Assembly: GCA_021845685.1 (NCBI GenBank)
Contig: JAJZVN010000003.1
Span: 1 to 64,000, forward strand
Direction of reading: 5' to 3'
Origin: a bacterium
GTDB taxonomy: Bacteria > SZUA-79 > Acidulodesulfobacterales > Acidulodesulfobacteraceae
Length of the DNA: 64,000 bases
The first letter of the stretch is position 1. Each line of letters opens with the position of its first letter. The notes below the pieces were generated by a model. It was not told the DNA's origin. It was given only the letters and a program-made list of their open reading frames with translations, and did not search any database. This document shows positions 6,825-16,247 of this stretch, piece by piece. A program made the position numbers and the translations under genes.

Positions 6825-8243
6825 TCATTTGAATTTGTCAATCTTCAAACTGATAAGCCGTCTCTTAAAGGAACCTGTTAAAGTTTTAAAATTTAATATA
6901 GAGGTATAATAGTTTAGCTGTTCGGCAAGAAGATTGTGTCTCGCCGAAGCAAGCTCTGCCAAAGAGGTCATTACGTCAACGCTTGTTGCGACGCCGGCTT
7001 TGTATTCTTCTTCAACAAGTTTGTAATTTTTATAGGCGTAAGATTCTTCATGCTGCAAAGCTATTATTTGATATTTAAGATTTTGTATATTATAAAAACC
7101 TGATGTCACATCGGCTCTTAAATTTCTTTTAGCCTGAATCAGATTATACATATTTGCATTATTTTTGGACCTTGCCTTTTCAATAGAAATAATCCTTGTG
7201 CCTCCTTGAAATATAGGGAAAGTTAAAACTCCGGCAGCGGTCCAGTAATGTTCGTTTCCCTGCGGTATAAAGTGTTTATCCGATATACCGTTATATGTTG
7301 CTTCAAAATTTACCGTAGGTATATATTGAGTTTCATAATAATAAACCTCGTCCTTTGATTCTTTTTTTAAAAATTTAAGGGATTTAAGCCCAGGATTATA
7401 TTTATAAGCTAATTTTATATAATTGTTTAATTTCCTGCTTAATAATCCTGGATTTTTAGATTTAACGACTTTAAAATTAAAACTCACTCCGATAATTGCT
7501 CTTAAGCTTGCCTTATCGGATTTTAACTGGTCTTTTGCAGCGATATATTGCTGTTTTGCCTGATAATATTCTGATTTTGCCTGCAGAACATCAGTTATAA
7601 TAGCAAGACCCGCCTTAAGCTTTGCTTGTGCCAATTGTAAATGAGATGAGGCTTCTTGCATAGTCTTTTTGTCAGCTTTTACTAAATTTTCATCGCTTAG
7701 AACATTATAATAATCTTTTGCTACATTAAATAATGTATTTTGCGATATATTGTTTAAAGAGTTTTTAGATGATTTTACAGAATTTTCGGCGGCGTAATAA
7801 GCCGGTATGGCTGAAATATTAAGCAGCGGCTGGGTTAATGAAAATGCATAGCCATAAGTCGGAAACATAAAAGAAAAAATATTACCTCCCTTTGAAGAGC
7901 CTGAAGACGACGAACTTACAGAATTATTATGAAACCTCTGGTCTTTATAGGTAAGAGAAATATTCGGCAGCAGCATACTTATTGCCGACCACTTAAGCAG
8001 TGTAGATTGATAATACGATTCGCGCTGAGACTTAATGGTTCCGTTTAATTTTGCGGCATATAAATATGCCTGATGTAAAGTAATGATTCTTTCGCCGTAT
8101 GTTTTTACAGGGTTAATCATTGTTAAAATTAAACAACAAAACAACAAAACAACAAAAATAAAATTTTGATTTTTCTCAAATATATTACCGGCTAAATTAT
8201 TTCGATAAAAATTAATAGATTGATTTTTATAAAATGTTTTCAT
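6825..8243 (-). CDS. TolC-family outer-membrane efflux channel
   Basis: A 472-residue outer-membrane factor. A hydrophobic signal lies at about 29-50 after an unusually long N-terminus. The body shows the duplicated helical repeats of the family (KADKKTMQEASSHLQLAQAK, about 198-217, and NYKLVEEEYKAGVATSVDV, about 412-430), with the paired AGLAIITDV and AGVATSVDV motifs typical of TolC repeats. It would form the trimeric exit duct used by the adjacent membrane-fusion protein. A palindromic operator-like site lies about 260 bases upstream. No inner-membrane pump is linked. Confidence 0.88.
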   Translation of the reverse strand: MKTFYKNQSINFYRNNLAGNIFEKNQNFIFVVLLFCCLILTMINPVKTYGERIITLHQAYLYAAKLNGTIKSQRESYYQSTLLKWSAISMLLPNISLTYKDQRFHNNSVSSSSSGSSKGGNIFSFMFPTYGYAFSLTQPLLNISAIPAYYAAENSVKSSKNSLNNISQNTLFNVAKDYYNVLSDENLVKADKKTMQEASSHLQLAQAKLKAGLAIITDVLQAKSEYYQAKQQYIAAKDQLKSDKASLRAIIGVSFNFKVVKSKNPGLLSRKLNNYIKLAYKYNPGLKSLKFLKKESKDEVYYYETQYIPTVNFEATYNGISDKHFIPQGNEHYWTAAGVLTFPIFQGGTRIISIEKARSKNNANMYNLIQAKRNLRADVTSGFYNIQNLKYQIIALQHEESYAYKNYKLVEEEYKAGVATSVDVMTSLAELASARHNLLAEQLNYYTSILNFKTLTGSFKRRLISLKIDKFK

Positions 8244-8499
8244 AATAATTTGTCCTGTGATTTATTAATATAATTATAAATTATAATTAATGTATTTATC
8301 TTTGATTTATTAAGTTATTGCAATTTTTAAATTATACGTACATATGAAATTATAAGAGCAGACTTAATTATTTTATTTTAATTTTATTATATTTTCATAT
8401 ATGCTTTAATATATACAATTAATTTATTTATTTATAACCAAATAATTATTTATTATTTTCAATTAATTAATTTTATTTAATTCTTTTATATATAATTAT

Positions 8500-8517
8500 A
8501 ATGACTAATTAGTCATT
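8500..8517. promoter_or_regulatory. Candidate repressor operator AATGACTAATTAGTCATT
   Basis: A perfect 18-base palindrome in the 352-base gap (8244-8595) upstream of the efflux genes. TGACTnnTTAGTCA-type palindromes are typical operators of TetR/MarR repressors controlling efflux pumps. Read toward the efflux genes (minus strand) it is followed immediately by ATAATTATATATAA, a plausible -10 region. No regulator gene is adjacent. The rest of the gap is AT-rich with nothing further recognised. Confidence 0.5.
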
Positions 8518-8595
8518 TTGCAACATATTTTTTAGCTGATGATATGTTACTTTATATTAACGATAAATTTGAAGAATTATAATTATTTATAATGG

Positions 8596-9345
8596 TTACA
8601 ATGAATGAATTATAAGTCCAATAGCTGCGAATAATAAAACTATCATCGTAAATATATAAAAATATTTTTGATTTATTCTAAAATGAAGCTTATTTCCAAA
8701 AAATAAACCTAATAATAAAAAAGGTATGAGTAAAAAGGACATTTTAAGAACGCTAAACGTTAATAATCCCAAATATGTATATAAAAAAGCTCTAAAAAGG
8801 CTATCTGTAATTGCTACAATTTGAAATGTTGCCCGAAAACCCCTTTTATTATGATGCCTCATCTGCAAATAAGCAACTATCGGAGGACCTCCGCCTCCGT
8901 ATAGACTGCCTATAAATCCACCCAAAAAACCTAACGGAGCCCCCACATAATTTTTAGCATACGGCAATTTTTCCTGCTTTATTATAAACCCGTAAATTAC
9001 ATATAAAAGTATAAATAAACCTAAAAATATGGTTAATTTTTGAGGATTAGCATATTTAAGCAAGATGCCGCCAAACATTAAACCAAAAACAGTAAACGGC
9101 AAAAGATAATTTAAATCATGCCATTTAACTTCTTTAAAATCGTACGCGCCGAGAAGCATGCTTCCGACAAAATCAAGAACAAATACTACGGGCACTGTAA
9201 ACCTGATAGGAAACAGCAAAGTTAAAATAGATACGGCAATTAAGCCTGAGCCGAATCCGATAGTAGCCCGCACAAAAAAAGCAATTAATATAACTAAAAC
9301 CGCTATGATAATCTTATAAGTAAAATAAGCAAAAATTGCATCCAT
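8596..9345 (-). CDS. TauE/SafE-family permease, possible sulfite/organosulfonate exporter
   Basis: A 249-residue polytopic inner-membrane protein with about seven or eight hydrophobic segments. The family's duplicated signature is clear: RATIGFGSGLIAV (26-38) in the first half and GFLGGFIGSLYGGGGPPIV (about 139-157) in the second. Members export sulfite, sulfoacetate or related anions. In an organism with a Sox cluster a role in sulfite efflux is plausible but inferred. It is transcribed with the efflux genes' orientation but separated from them by 352 bases. Confidence 0.85.
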   Translation of the reverse strand: MDAIFAYFTYKIIIAVLVILIAFFVRATIGFGSGLIAVSILTLLFPIRFTVPVVFVLDFVGSMLLGAYDFKEVKWHDLNYLLPFTVFGLMFGGILLKYANPQKLTIFLGLFILLYVIYGFIIKQEKLPYAKNYVGAPLGFLGGFIGSLYGGGGPPIVAYLQMRHHNKRGFRATFQIVAITDSLFRAFLYTYLGLLTFSVLKMSFLLIPFLLLGLFFGNKLHFRINQKYFYIFTMIVLLFAAIGLIIHSL

Positions 9346-9434
9346 AAATATTATTTTAAATATTTTTGATATATTGAAATAAAAATTTAGTTATTTTATT
9401 TAATAATTACAACAATCCATAGCTTTTTATATTT

Positions 9435-11315
9435 TTATATTTTTTTATTGCAATACATCAATAAAATGCTGACTGCGGCAGGCGTAATTCCTGAAATTCT
9501 ATTAGCTTCATAAATAGTTGCAGGCTTAATTTTATTTAATTTTTCAATAACTTCAAGCGATAATCCTGATATGCTTTTATAATCAATATTTTCGTCTAAA
9601 TGATAATTTTCAAATTTTCTCATTTTTTTTATTTCTTCTTTTTGTCTATTTATATAGCCTTCATATTTAATATAAAGTTCTGCCCGTTTTAAAATTTCAT
9701 TGCTATAATTTTTTAAATTTATATATAAATTATTTTCAATATCGCTCTTCGGATTTTGATGTATATTTAAATTATCAGTAGTATTTATAATATTTATGCT
9801 TAAATTTTTTAATCTTAATATATCAACATCCGGTCTTTTAAGCATATTGTATAATTTGCCTCCGTCCGATGTTTTTATGAATTCTAAAACTTCATTAAAT
9901 TCCGTAAATTTTTTCTTATATACGCTATATCTTTCATCGTCTAATAATTCTATTTTTCTGCCATATTCGCAAAGCCTGAAATCCGCATTATCTTCCCTTA
10001 GCAATAAGCGGTATTCCGCTCTTGAAGTAAACATTCTATACGGCTCCGCTGTTCCCAATGTAATAAGGTCATCAATCAGAACTCCGATATATGCTTCATC
10101 TCTTCCTAAAATTAGTGGATTTTTGTCTTTAAGTTTTAAAGAAGCGTTAATGCCGGCAATTAAGCCCTGCGCCGCGGCTTCTTCATAGCCTGAAGTGCCG
10201 TTAATTTGCCCTGCGAGAAATAGGTTTTCTATTTTTCTTGTTTCTAAGGAGTGATAAAGTTCAGTAGGCAATACATAATCATATTCTATCGCATATCCAG
10301 GGCGCATAATTTTAACCTTTTCAAGACCTTCTATAGTTCTTAGAAAATTTAGCTGCGTTTCTAAAGGCAAACTTGTGGAAAGTCCGTTAGGATAATATTC
10401 GTTTGAATCTAACGACTCTTTTTCCAAAAAAATCTGATGCCGTTCTTTATCTTTAAATCTGACTACTTTATCTTCTATAGAGGGACAATATCTTGGTCCT
10501 ATGCCTTTGATTACGCCGCAATATAGCGGAGATTTATCTAAATTTTCCCTTATAATATTATGTGTTTTTTCATTAGTATATGTAACAAAGCAGCTTATTT
10601 TATTTTCAATTTTTTTGCTATATAAAGAAAAAGGAATAAAATCATCATCGCCTTTTTGTTCTTCAAGTTTAGAAAAGTCAATAGTTCTTCCATCTAATCT
10701 CGGTGTTGTTCCTGTTTTTAGTCTGCCCAATTCCAAATTATTTTGGATTAAACTTAAAGATAATTTATTTGAAGCAAAATCCCCTGCCCTTCCTGCTTTA
10801 TAATTAAAAAGCCCTATGTGAACAAGCCCCCTTAAAAAAGTACCCGTGGTTAAAATTACGGCATCGGCGAAAAGTTTATCTCCAGTCCATAATTCTATAC
10901 CTCTAACTTTATTGTTTTCAACTATTAAAGAATCTGCCATAGATTGAACAAGCGTTAAATTTTTAGTATTTTCCAATACTGTTTTCATATATTGTTTATA
11001 TAAAAACATATCGGCTTGAGCCCGCGAGGATCTAACCGCAGGACCTTTTTTGGTATTTAGCGTTCTAAATTGAATGCCCGTTTTATCTATCGCCTTTCCC
11101 ATCTCTCCGCCGAGAGCATCAATCTCTCTTACTAAATGACCTTTGGCAAGTCCGCCTATCGCAGGATTGCATGACATTTGACCTATATTATCAAGATTGA
11201 TAGTAACGACGGCGGTATTAAAACCCATTCTTGATGACGCTATACAGGCTTCAATACCTGCATGACCTGCTCCAACAACAATGACATCAAAAAAATTTTC
11301 GGTTTTGATTTTCAT
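9435..11315 (-). CDS. mnmG: tRNA uridine-5-carboxymethylaminomethyl synthesis enzyme MnmG (GidA)
   Basis: A 626-residue FAD enzyme that with MnmE installs the (carboxymethyl)aminomethyl group on U34 of certain tRNAs. The dinucleotide-binding motif VGAGHAGIEA lies at 14-23, followed by GQMSCNPAIGGLAKGHLV, GRLKTGTTPRLDGRTIDF and RYCPSIEDK, all MnmG signatures. The length is normal and the helical C-terminal domain ends ITPAAVSILLMY. An AAGGA lies just before the ATG. It follows mnmE by 29 bases, so the two enzymes of the complex are coexpressed. The usual next genes, rsmG and parAB, are absent here. Confidence 0.97.
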   Translation of the reverse strand: MKIKTENFFDVIVVGAGHAGIEACIASSRMGFNTAVVTINLDNIGQMSCNPAIGGLAKGHLVREIDALGGEMGKAIDKTGIQFRTLNTKKGPAVRSSRAQADMFLYKQYMKTVLENTKNLTLVQSMADSLIVENNKVRGIELWTGDKLFADAVILTTGTFLRGLVHIGLFNYKAGRAGDFASNKLSLSLIQNNLELGRLKTGTTPRLDGRTIDFSKLEEQKGDDDFIPFSLYSKKIENKISCFVTYTNEKTHNIIRENLDKSPLYCGVIKGIGPRYCPSIEDKVVRFKDKERHQIFLEKESLDSNEYYPNGLSTSLPLETQLNFLRTIEGLEKVKIMRPGYAIEYDYVLPTELYHSLETRKIENLFLAGQINGTSGYEEAAAQGLIAGINASLKLKDKNPLILGRDEAYIGVLIDDLITLGTAEPYRMFTSRAEYRLLLREDNADFRLCEYGRKIELLDDERYSVYKKKFTEFNEVLEFIKTSDGGKLYNMLKRPDVDILRLKNLSINIINTTDNLNIHQNPKSDIENNLYINLKNYSNEILKRAELYIKYEGYINRQKEEIKKMRKFENYHLDENIDYKSISGLSLEVIEKLNKIKPATIYEANRISGITPAAVSILLMYCNKKI

Positions 11316-11344
11316 AACAATTCCTTATGGTAACTATTTGGCAT

Positions 11345-13123
11345 TTATTTTCCTATACAAAACTCTTTAAACAGCGTATCTAATATATCTTCGTTTGAAA
11401 CATTGCCTATAATATCTCTAAGAAAATTAATCCCGTCTCTAAGCTCAATTGATATAATTTCATAAGGTTCTGCATTATTAAAAGCATTTATTGCATTATT
11501 AAGACAAAATAGGGATTTTTCAAGCAGATTCTTTTGTCTTATCGTTGTAATAGCAATATTTTCTTTTAAGGAAGACTCAATGTTTATTATTAAATCATAT
11601 AAAGATTTTTTCAATATATCAATATTTAAATCGTTCATAGTACTTATAAAAAAAATCCCTGAAATATTTTCATTTATATTATTGCTATTTATATTTTTAA
11701 CAAAATGTTTATTATTATCTTTCGTATTATCATTCGGCATATTTATATTTATGCCGAATTTGCTCTCAATTTGTTTGAAAACTTCTGATTTTTTTTCTTT
11801 TAATTCATCGTCTGAAAGCTTATCTATTTTATTGAAAACTATTATTAACTTTTTGTTTTTATCGCAGTTATTTATAAATTCTAAATCATCTTCGTCTAAG
11901 CCCAACTTTTTCATAATATTTATTAAAGTAATATCTGAAGTAAAATCTACTGAAGTAAAATCTACTGAAGTAAAATCTAATGAAGTAATATCTATCAAAT
12001 ATAAAATAATATCGGATTTTTTAATAATTTCATATGTAAAATCAATTCCTGCCTTTTCAACATCGTCGTTCGATATTCTTAATCCTGCGGTATCTATTAT
12101 TTTAATTGTTTTATTAAACAAAAACAGGCTTTCTTCAATATAATCCCGGGTTGTTCCTGGAATATCACTAACTATTGCTCTTTGCTTTTTTAAAAATTTA
12201 TTTAAAAGACTGGATTTGCCTGCATTAGGCTTTCCGGCTATTGCAACATTTAAACCCTGCTTGTTTGCCATATATTCTTTATAGGAATTTATCAAATTTT
12301 CAATTAAACCGAAAAGTTCTTTACTTTTTAACAAAAACATTTTACTTATATCTTTAAATTCTTCTTCCGGAAAATCGATCAAAGCTTCAATGGATGCTAA
12401 AATATATAGAAAATTATCTTTAATAATATTAAGTTTAGATTCAAGCTGTCCATTGAGTTCATTATTTGCAATTAAAAGAGATTTGACGGAATTTGATTTA
12501 ATTATATCTAAAATTGCTTCAGCCTGTATTAAGTTTATTTTTTTATTTAAATATGCTCTTTTAGTAAACTCTCCGTTATAAGCAAGCCTCGCCCCCGATT
12601 TTAAGATCAACTCTAAAATATAGCGGGTATTAAAAACACCGCCGTGAGGATAGATTTCAGCCATATCTTCTCCCGTATAAGAATTGGGGGCTTTCATAAA
12701 AACAAAACCGGCTTCGTCTATAACGGCATTTATAAAATAATCATAAATATTGCACACATAAAATTGTTTTGGTTCGCAATCTGAAACACTGAAATTTTCT
12801 TTAATTTTATTTTCGCTGCATTTACAATCGGCATTGTTAATGTATATGCCATCATTAATACCGTCAATACAATTAATTCCATTGTTAGATTCATTTAAAT
12901 TTTTATCGCCGTTATCAAAATTATTTTCATTATTTCTTTTGTTACAATTTATATTAGTATTAAAAGTATTAAAATTAGCGTTCTTTCTTTTAAATTTAAG
13001 TATTTTGCTGCAAATTTCCAATGCAAGATTGCCAGATATGCGAATTATACTGATAGCTCCTTCGCCTTCAGGAGTAGATATTGCGCAAATGGTATCTAAT
13101 TCATTATTTAATATTGAATGCAT
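11345..13123 (-). CDS. mnmE: tRNA modification GTPase MnmE with two lineage-specific insertions
   Basis: The GTPase partner of MnmG. It shows an N-terminal formyl-THF-binding domain (DTICAISTPEGEGAI, 10-24), G1 GKPNAGKSS (297-305), G2 around TT (324-325), G3 DTAG (344-347), G4 NKID (431-434) and the C-terminal FCIGK with the catalytic-family Cys. At 592 residues it is well over the usual 450. Extra length comes from an Asn-rich insertion at about 46-118 in the N-terminal domain, a repeated DFTSV stretch at about 383-396 inside the G domain encoded by 15-base tandem repeats, and an Asn-rich segment near 460-485. All core motifs are intact, so it is probably functional. No ribosome site is obvious at the start. 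Confidence 0.96.
   Translation of the reverse strand: MHSILNNELDTICAISTPEGEGAISIIRISGNLALEICSKILKFKRKNANFNTFNTNINCNKRNNENNFDNGDKNLNESNNGINCIDGINDGIYINNADCKCSENKIKENFSVSDCEPKQFYVCNIYDYFINAVIDEAGFVFMKAPNSYTGEDMAEIYPHGGVFNTRYILELILKSGARLAYNGEFTKRAYLNKKINLIQAEAILDIIKSNSVKSLLIANNELNGQLESKLNIIKDNFLYILASIEALIDFPEEEFKDISKMFLLKSKELFGLIENLINSYKEYMANKQGLNVAIAGKPNAGKSSLLNKFLKKQRAIVSDIPGTTRDYIEESLFLFNKTIKIIDTAGLRISNDDVEKAGIDFTYEIIKKSDIILYLIDITSLDFTSVDFTSVDFTSDITLINIMKKLGLDEDDLEFINNCDKNKKLIIVFNKIDKLSDDELKEKKSEVFKQIESKFGININMPNDNTKDNNKHFVKNINSNNINENISGIFFISTMNDLNIDILKKSLYDLIINIESSLKENIAITTIRQKNLLEKSLFCLNNAINAFNNAEPYEIISIELRDGINFLRDIIGNVSNEDILDTLFKEFCIGK
11936..11995. repeat. Four 15-bp tandem repeats inside mnmE
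   Basis: Four consecutive units of TGAAGTAAAATCTAC (plus-strand reading), the first two perfect, the third with one change and the fourth with three. Because the unit is a multiple of three it stays in frame and encodes repeated DFTSV pentapeptides between the G3 and G4 motifs of MnmE. Confidence 0.9.
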
Positions 13124-13242
13124 AATAATAAACTATATTTAATTATTTAATGTAATGTCGTTTCAGGATTTATAGCTTTAATTATAACAACAAACATAAT
13201 AATAAACTATGTTTATATGTTTAACTTTAACGGTTGTCAAAT

Positions 13243-14838
13243 TTAAGCAAATTTTTTATTTATTATATACTGCTGCACAATTGTCAAGATATTATTGACA
13301 GTCCAGTATAAAAGGAGTCCTGCGGGGAAATTAATAAAAATAAACGTAAAAACAACAGGAAGAATAAGCATTATTTTGGCCTGAGCAGGGTCGCCTACCA
13401 TAGGATTCATTTTTTGAGAAATTAACATCGATAACCCCATAAGAATAGGTAAAATGTAATAAGGGTCAGGGGCGGCAAGGTTATGAATCCATAATATAAG
13501 CGGAGCGTTTCTTAGCTGAATTGAAGTACCTAAGGTTGTATATAAACCGTAAAAAACAGGTATCTGCAATATCATGGGCAAACATCCTCCTAAAGGATTT
13601 ACCTTGCTTTCTTTATATAATTCCATAATACGCTTGTTTAAATCAGCTTTATTATCTTTATATTTTTCTCTTAATTCATTAATTTTAGGAGTTAATTTTT
13701 GCATCTGCTTCATAGATTTAAATCCTGTATAAGTGAGAGGATAAAAAACAATCCTTATGCAAAGCACAAGTAAAATAATAGCAAGTCCGTAATTATGAAC
13801 AAATTTATAAAAAAATTCAAGAATATGAAGCAGCGGTATAGACAAGAAACTAAAAAAACCATAACTTAATGTTGAAGCGATATTATGTCCTACAGGATTT
13901 AATAAAGATAATTTTTTTGGTCCGGCATAAATATTATACATAAATTGCTTAGATTTACCCGGGGCAATTAATAATTTTTTATGAAATTTATAAATAATTA
14001 TATTATTATGCTGATTATAAATAACATTATTGCCGGGATTTATGACGGAGAATAAAAAATATTTTGAATTAAAACCTGCAAAAGAGATATTTCCCGCGTA
14101 TTTTACAGATTTTATACCTGTAGGAGCAGGGGTAATAGTTTTGTTATTAATATCTATTATAGAAGAATAATTTAAATAATTTATTTTTCCTTTAATATTA
14201 GGATTTAAGCCCGCTGACAAATTTAAATCGCCGCTAAACAAGACAGGCAGTTTAGATATATTTTTTGCGGATACAACTAACTTAATTAAATATCTTTTAT
14301 TATTATTTAAATTCTTTGAAAATTTATATTCTTTTGTTAATAAAATTTTATTATTAATTTTATAAATAAATTTTAAAGAATCCTTGCTAATTTTTTTGCC
14401 TACAAATGCAATTGAAGAAAATCTGGACGACGGTTTAAAATTAATAATTTGATTTATTTTTGATGCATTTTCAAGATTAACTTTATCATTAATATTGTTG
14501 GGACTATAATAATATTTCTTTAACCTTAAAGAATAAATAGAACCCGCAGGAATATAAAAACCGGCTTTTAAAAGTTTATTGTTGAATATTAACTTCTTTT
14601 GAGGAATCTTTGTATTTGAATTTTTTTTATTTTTAATTGAATTAACAGTATTGCTGTTAGAGTTTATATTAATATTATCGGATTTAGATAAATTAATTTT
14701 TTTGGAAGAATTAGCATTTTTTAGCGGCGTTTTAACGTTAGTTTGAGTAGGAGTCTGAGCAGGATGAGGCATAAAATACCCCCACATTACTACTAAAGCA
14801 ATAGATAAAATAACCGCGATTAAAACTCTTTTTTCCAA
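13243..14838 (-). CDS. yidC: Membrane protein insertase YidC
   Basis: A 531-residue insertase for inner-membrane proteins. TM1 is at residues 4-23, then an Asn/Lys-rich linker (about 30-80), a Gram-negative-type periplasmic beta domain (about 80-320), and the conserved five-TM core: YGLAIILLVLCIRIVFYPLT, KMQKLTPKINELREKYKD-type cytoplasmic hairpin, NPLGGCLPMILQIPVFYGLY, and a last helix ending LLYWTVNNIL. The start is a TTG at 14838 preceded by AGGCGG. It lies in the conserved mnmE-yidC-yidD-rnpA-rpmH order, with 119 bases between it and mnmE. Confidence 0.96.
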   Translation of the reverse strand: MEKRVLIAVILSIALVVMWGYFMPHPAQTPTQTNVKTPLKNANSSKKINLSKSDNININSNSNTVNSIKNKKNSNTKIPQKKLIFNNKLLKAGFYIPAGSIYSLRLKKYYYSPNNINDKVNLENASKINQIINFKPSSRFSSIAFVGKKISKDSLKFIYKINNKILLTKEYKFSKNLNNNKRYLIKLVVSAKNISKLPVLFSGDLNLSAGLNPNIKGKINYLNYSSIIDINNKTITPAPTGIKSVKYAGNISFAGFNSKYFLFSVINPGNNVIYNQHNNIIIYKFHKKLLIAPGKSKQFMYNIYAGPKKLSLLNPVGHNIASTLSYGFFSFLSIPLLHILEFFYKFVHNYGLAIILLVLCIRIVFYPLTYTGFKSMKQMQKLTPKINELREKYKDNKADLNKRIMELYKESKVNPLGGCLPMILQIPVFYGLYTTLGTSIQLRNAPLILWIHNLAAPDPYYILPILMGLSMLISQKMNPMVGDPAQAKIMLILPVVFTFIFINFPAGLLLYWTVNNILTIVQQYIINKKFA

Positions 14839-14948
14839 AAAATAGCCGCCTATTTAATTTATAATATAATAAATAATATTTATATTATTTATTATATTTA
14901 TTTATTATTTATACTTAATATTATTTTAATAAATTCTTTATTGCCATG

Positions 14949-14972
14949 TTATGGTTATGGTTATGGTTATGG
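14949..14972. repeat. Four tandem TTATGG hexamers
   Basis: A short perfect microsatellite in the yidC-yidD gap (14839-15066). Only four units, so probably slippage; nothing indicates a function. Confidence 0.8.
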
Positions 14973-15066
14973 TTAAAATTTATTCATATTATTAATGTTT
15001 AAAACCTCTTAGTATCACTAATTTTATTAAATATTTATTAGATTTAATGCTAAATTAATATTAATA

Positions 15067-15354
15067 TTAATGTTTATGTATAACAGGGTCATATCCGCCC
15101 TTAGAAAGAGGATTGCATCTTATTATCCTGTATACTGAAAGATATAAAGCTTTAAAAATATTAAAAGATTTAAAACATTCTTCGGCATATTCGGAGCAAG
15201 TCGGATAAAATCGACAATTATCTCCTAAATATGGAGATATAAATTTCTTATATATTTTAATTATAAAAATAAAAAATATATTTAATGTATATATATATTT
15301 GCTAATATTTTTTCTGGTTGTGAAATTTTTTCTTTTTTGTGAAATATTAAACAT
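15067..15354 (-). CDS. yidD: Membrane protein insertion efficiency factor YidD
   Basis: A 95-residue protein. After a 20-residue basic start and a membrane-associating segment comes the YidD signature: KFISPYLGDNCRFYPTCSEY (about 37-56) and RCNPLSKGGYDPV (about 79-91), including the conserved cysteines. It assists YidC-dependent insertion at the inner membrane. It sits in its normal place between rnpA and yidC, separated from rnpA by 116 bases and from yidC by 228, looser spacing than usual. The start at 15354 has no strong ribosome site; an internal Met is lacking, so the N-terminal extension is probably real. Confidence 0.95.
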   Translation of the reverse strand: MFNISQKRKNFTTRKNISKYIYTLNIFFIFIIKIYKKFISPYLGDNCRFYPTCSEYAEECFKSFNIFKALYLSVYRIIRCNPLSKGGYDPVIHKH

Positions 15355-15470
15355 TATAAATATAAATATTAATTATTCTTAAAATTATTCATAATAAAAT
15401 ATACTATAAATAATTTTGTTAATTTATTATATATTTTAATTTATTATTTATTATCGATCGCCGGCATTAC

Positions 15471-15821
15471 TTAACTGATTATATCATGTTTAGAAGAAAA
15501 TAAGAAATTAAGATCGTTATATAGCGATTGAAAAGAACAACAGGGATATTTGAATACAACAATAACACAATTAAAATTTTTTAATAGAAATTTATTAAGT
15601 CTTAAATATTCTTTAATTTTTCTTTTTATATAATTTTTTTCTGACGCTTTAAATTTATGTTTTTTAAAACCTACGGCATATTTAAAATTTTCCGAATGAT
15701 TAAAAAAAATTATAATATTATTAATTATTTTTTTTTTACCATCTTTAAAAATTTTATCAATTTCTTTTTTATTTTTTAAATGATAATTTTTACCGAATTT
15801 ATAACTATGCTCTAAAGACAT
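15471..15821 (-). CDS. rnpA: Ribonuclease P protein component
   Basis: A 116-residue basic protein that binds the catalytic RNase P RNA for tRNA 5' processing. Visible features: KIFKDGKK near the start, VGFKKHKFKASEKNYIKR (about 51-68) with the conserved basic helix corresponding to the RNR motif in a divergent form, and the following amphipathic strand. Two bases separate its ATG from the rpmH stop codon, so it is translationally coupled to rpmH as in most bacteria. The sequence is strongly Lys/Asn/Ile biased, in line with the AT-rich genome. Confidence 0.93.
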   Translation of the reverse strand: MSLEHSYKFGKNYHLKNKKEIDKIFKDGKKKIINNIIIFFNHSENFKYAVGFKKHKFKASEKNYIKRKIKEYLRLNKFLLKNFNCVIVVFKYPCCSFQSLYNDLNFLFSSKHDIIS

Positions 15822-15823
15822 TG

Positions 15824-15973
15824 TTATTTTGAGCTTATAATAGGAACAAGTATTTTCCTTCCTTTCCTTCTTCTTCTTGCGATAACTAATCTACCTGCTT
15901 TTGTTGCCATACGGCCTAAAAATCCATGCGTTCTTTTTCTTTTTAAATTGCTAGGCTGAAAAGTTCTTTTCAT
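15824..15973 (-). CDS. rpmH: 50S ribosomal protein L34
   Basis: A 49-codon gene. The product starts [18 protein letters not shown], continues with the GRMATKAGR core and ends with a basic [10 protein letters not shown] tail, an unmistakable L34. It has five extra residues beyond the common 44. A GGGGA lies ahead of the ATG at 15973. It is the first gene of the leftward rpmH-rnpA operon and borders the origin region. Confidence 0.97.
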   Translation of the reverse strand: MKRTFQPSNLKRKRTHGFLGRMATKAGRLVIARRRRKGRKILVPIISSK

Positions 15974-16039
15974 AAATATTCCCCGTTTTTATTTTTTTAT
16001 TAATAATTTTATTAATAGTTTAACAAGATTAACTTATTA

Positions 16040-16068
16040 ATTTAATCAAATCTATAAATTAATGTCAA
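16040..16068 (-). promoter_or_regulatory. Sigma-70-type promoter for rpmH
   Basis: On the minus strand TTGACA (16068-16063) is followed after 17 bases by TTAAAT (16045-16040), about 65 bases before the rpmH start. The MITE target duplication lies only nine bases upstream of the -35 box. Confidence 0.5.
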
Positions 16069-16081
16069 TAAATTTTTAGTT

Positions 16082-16247
16082 CCCAAAATTGCCGATAGAA
16101 ATTTATAGACTGGATTTCCGCGTGGGCGGAAATGATTTTGATGGATTTTAAAAATTCACCTGTCGGGTGTCACTCCTGTGAAGGCAGGCATCCATTTATT
16201 GTTGAAATATTGCGGTATTCTCAATAATTTCTATCGGCAATTTTGGG
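16082..16247. mobile_element. MITE-like element, 166 bp, 22-bp perfect inverted termini
   Basis: The left end 16082-16103 starts CCCAAAATTGCCGATAG and the right end 16226-16247 is its exact complement over 22 bases. The element is flanked by a 5-bp direct repeat TAGTT (16077-16081 and 16248-16252), as expected of a target-site duplication. The interior has the core shared with the element at 16372-16519: a CTGGATTTCCGC-type half and a CTCCTGTGAAGGCAGGCATCC-like half. No coding capacity, so it would depend on a transposase elsewhere. Confidence 0.8.

Noticed and set aside
9796-10803. Long plus-strand open frames antisense to mnmG
   Set aside because: They mirror the conserved MnmG codons and have no family features of their own.
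14949-14972. TTATGG repeats as a telomere-like or origin iteron array
   Set aside because: Only four units, no hairpin end and no replication context at that spot; simple slippage is sufficient.
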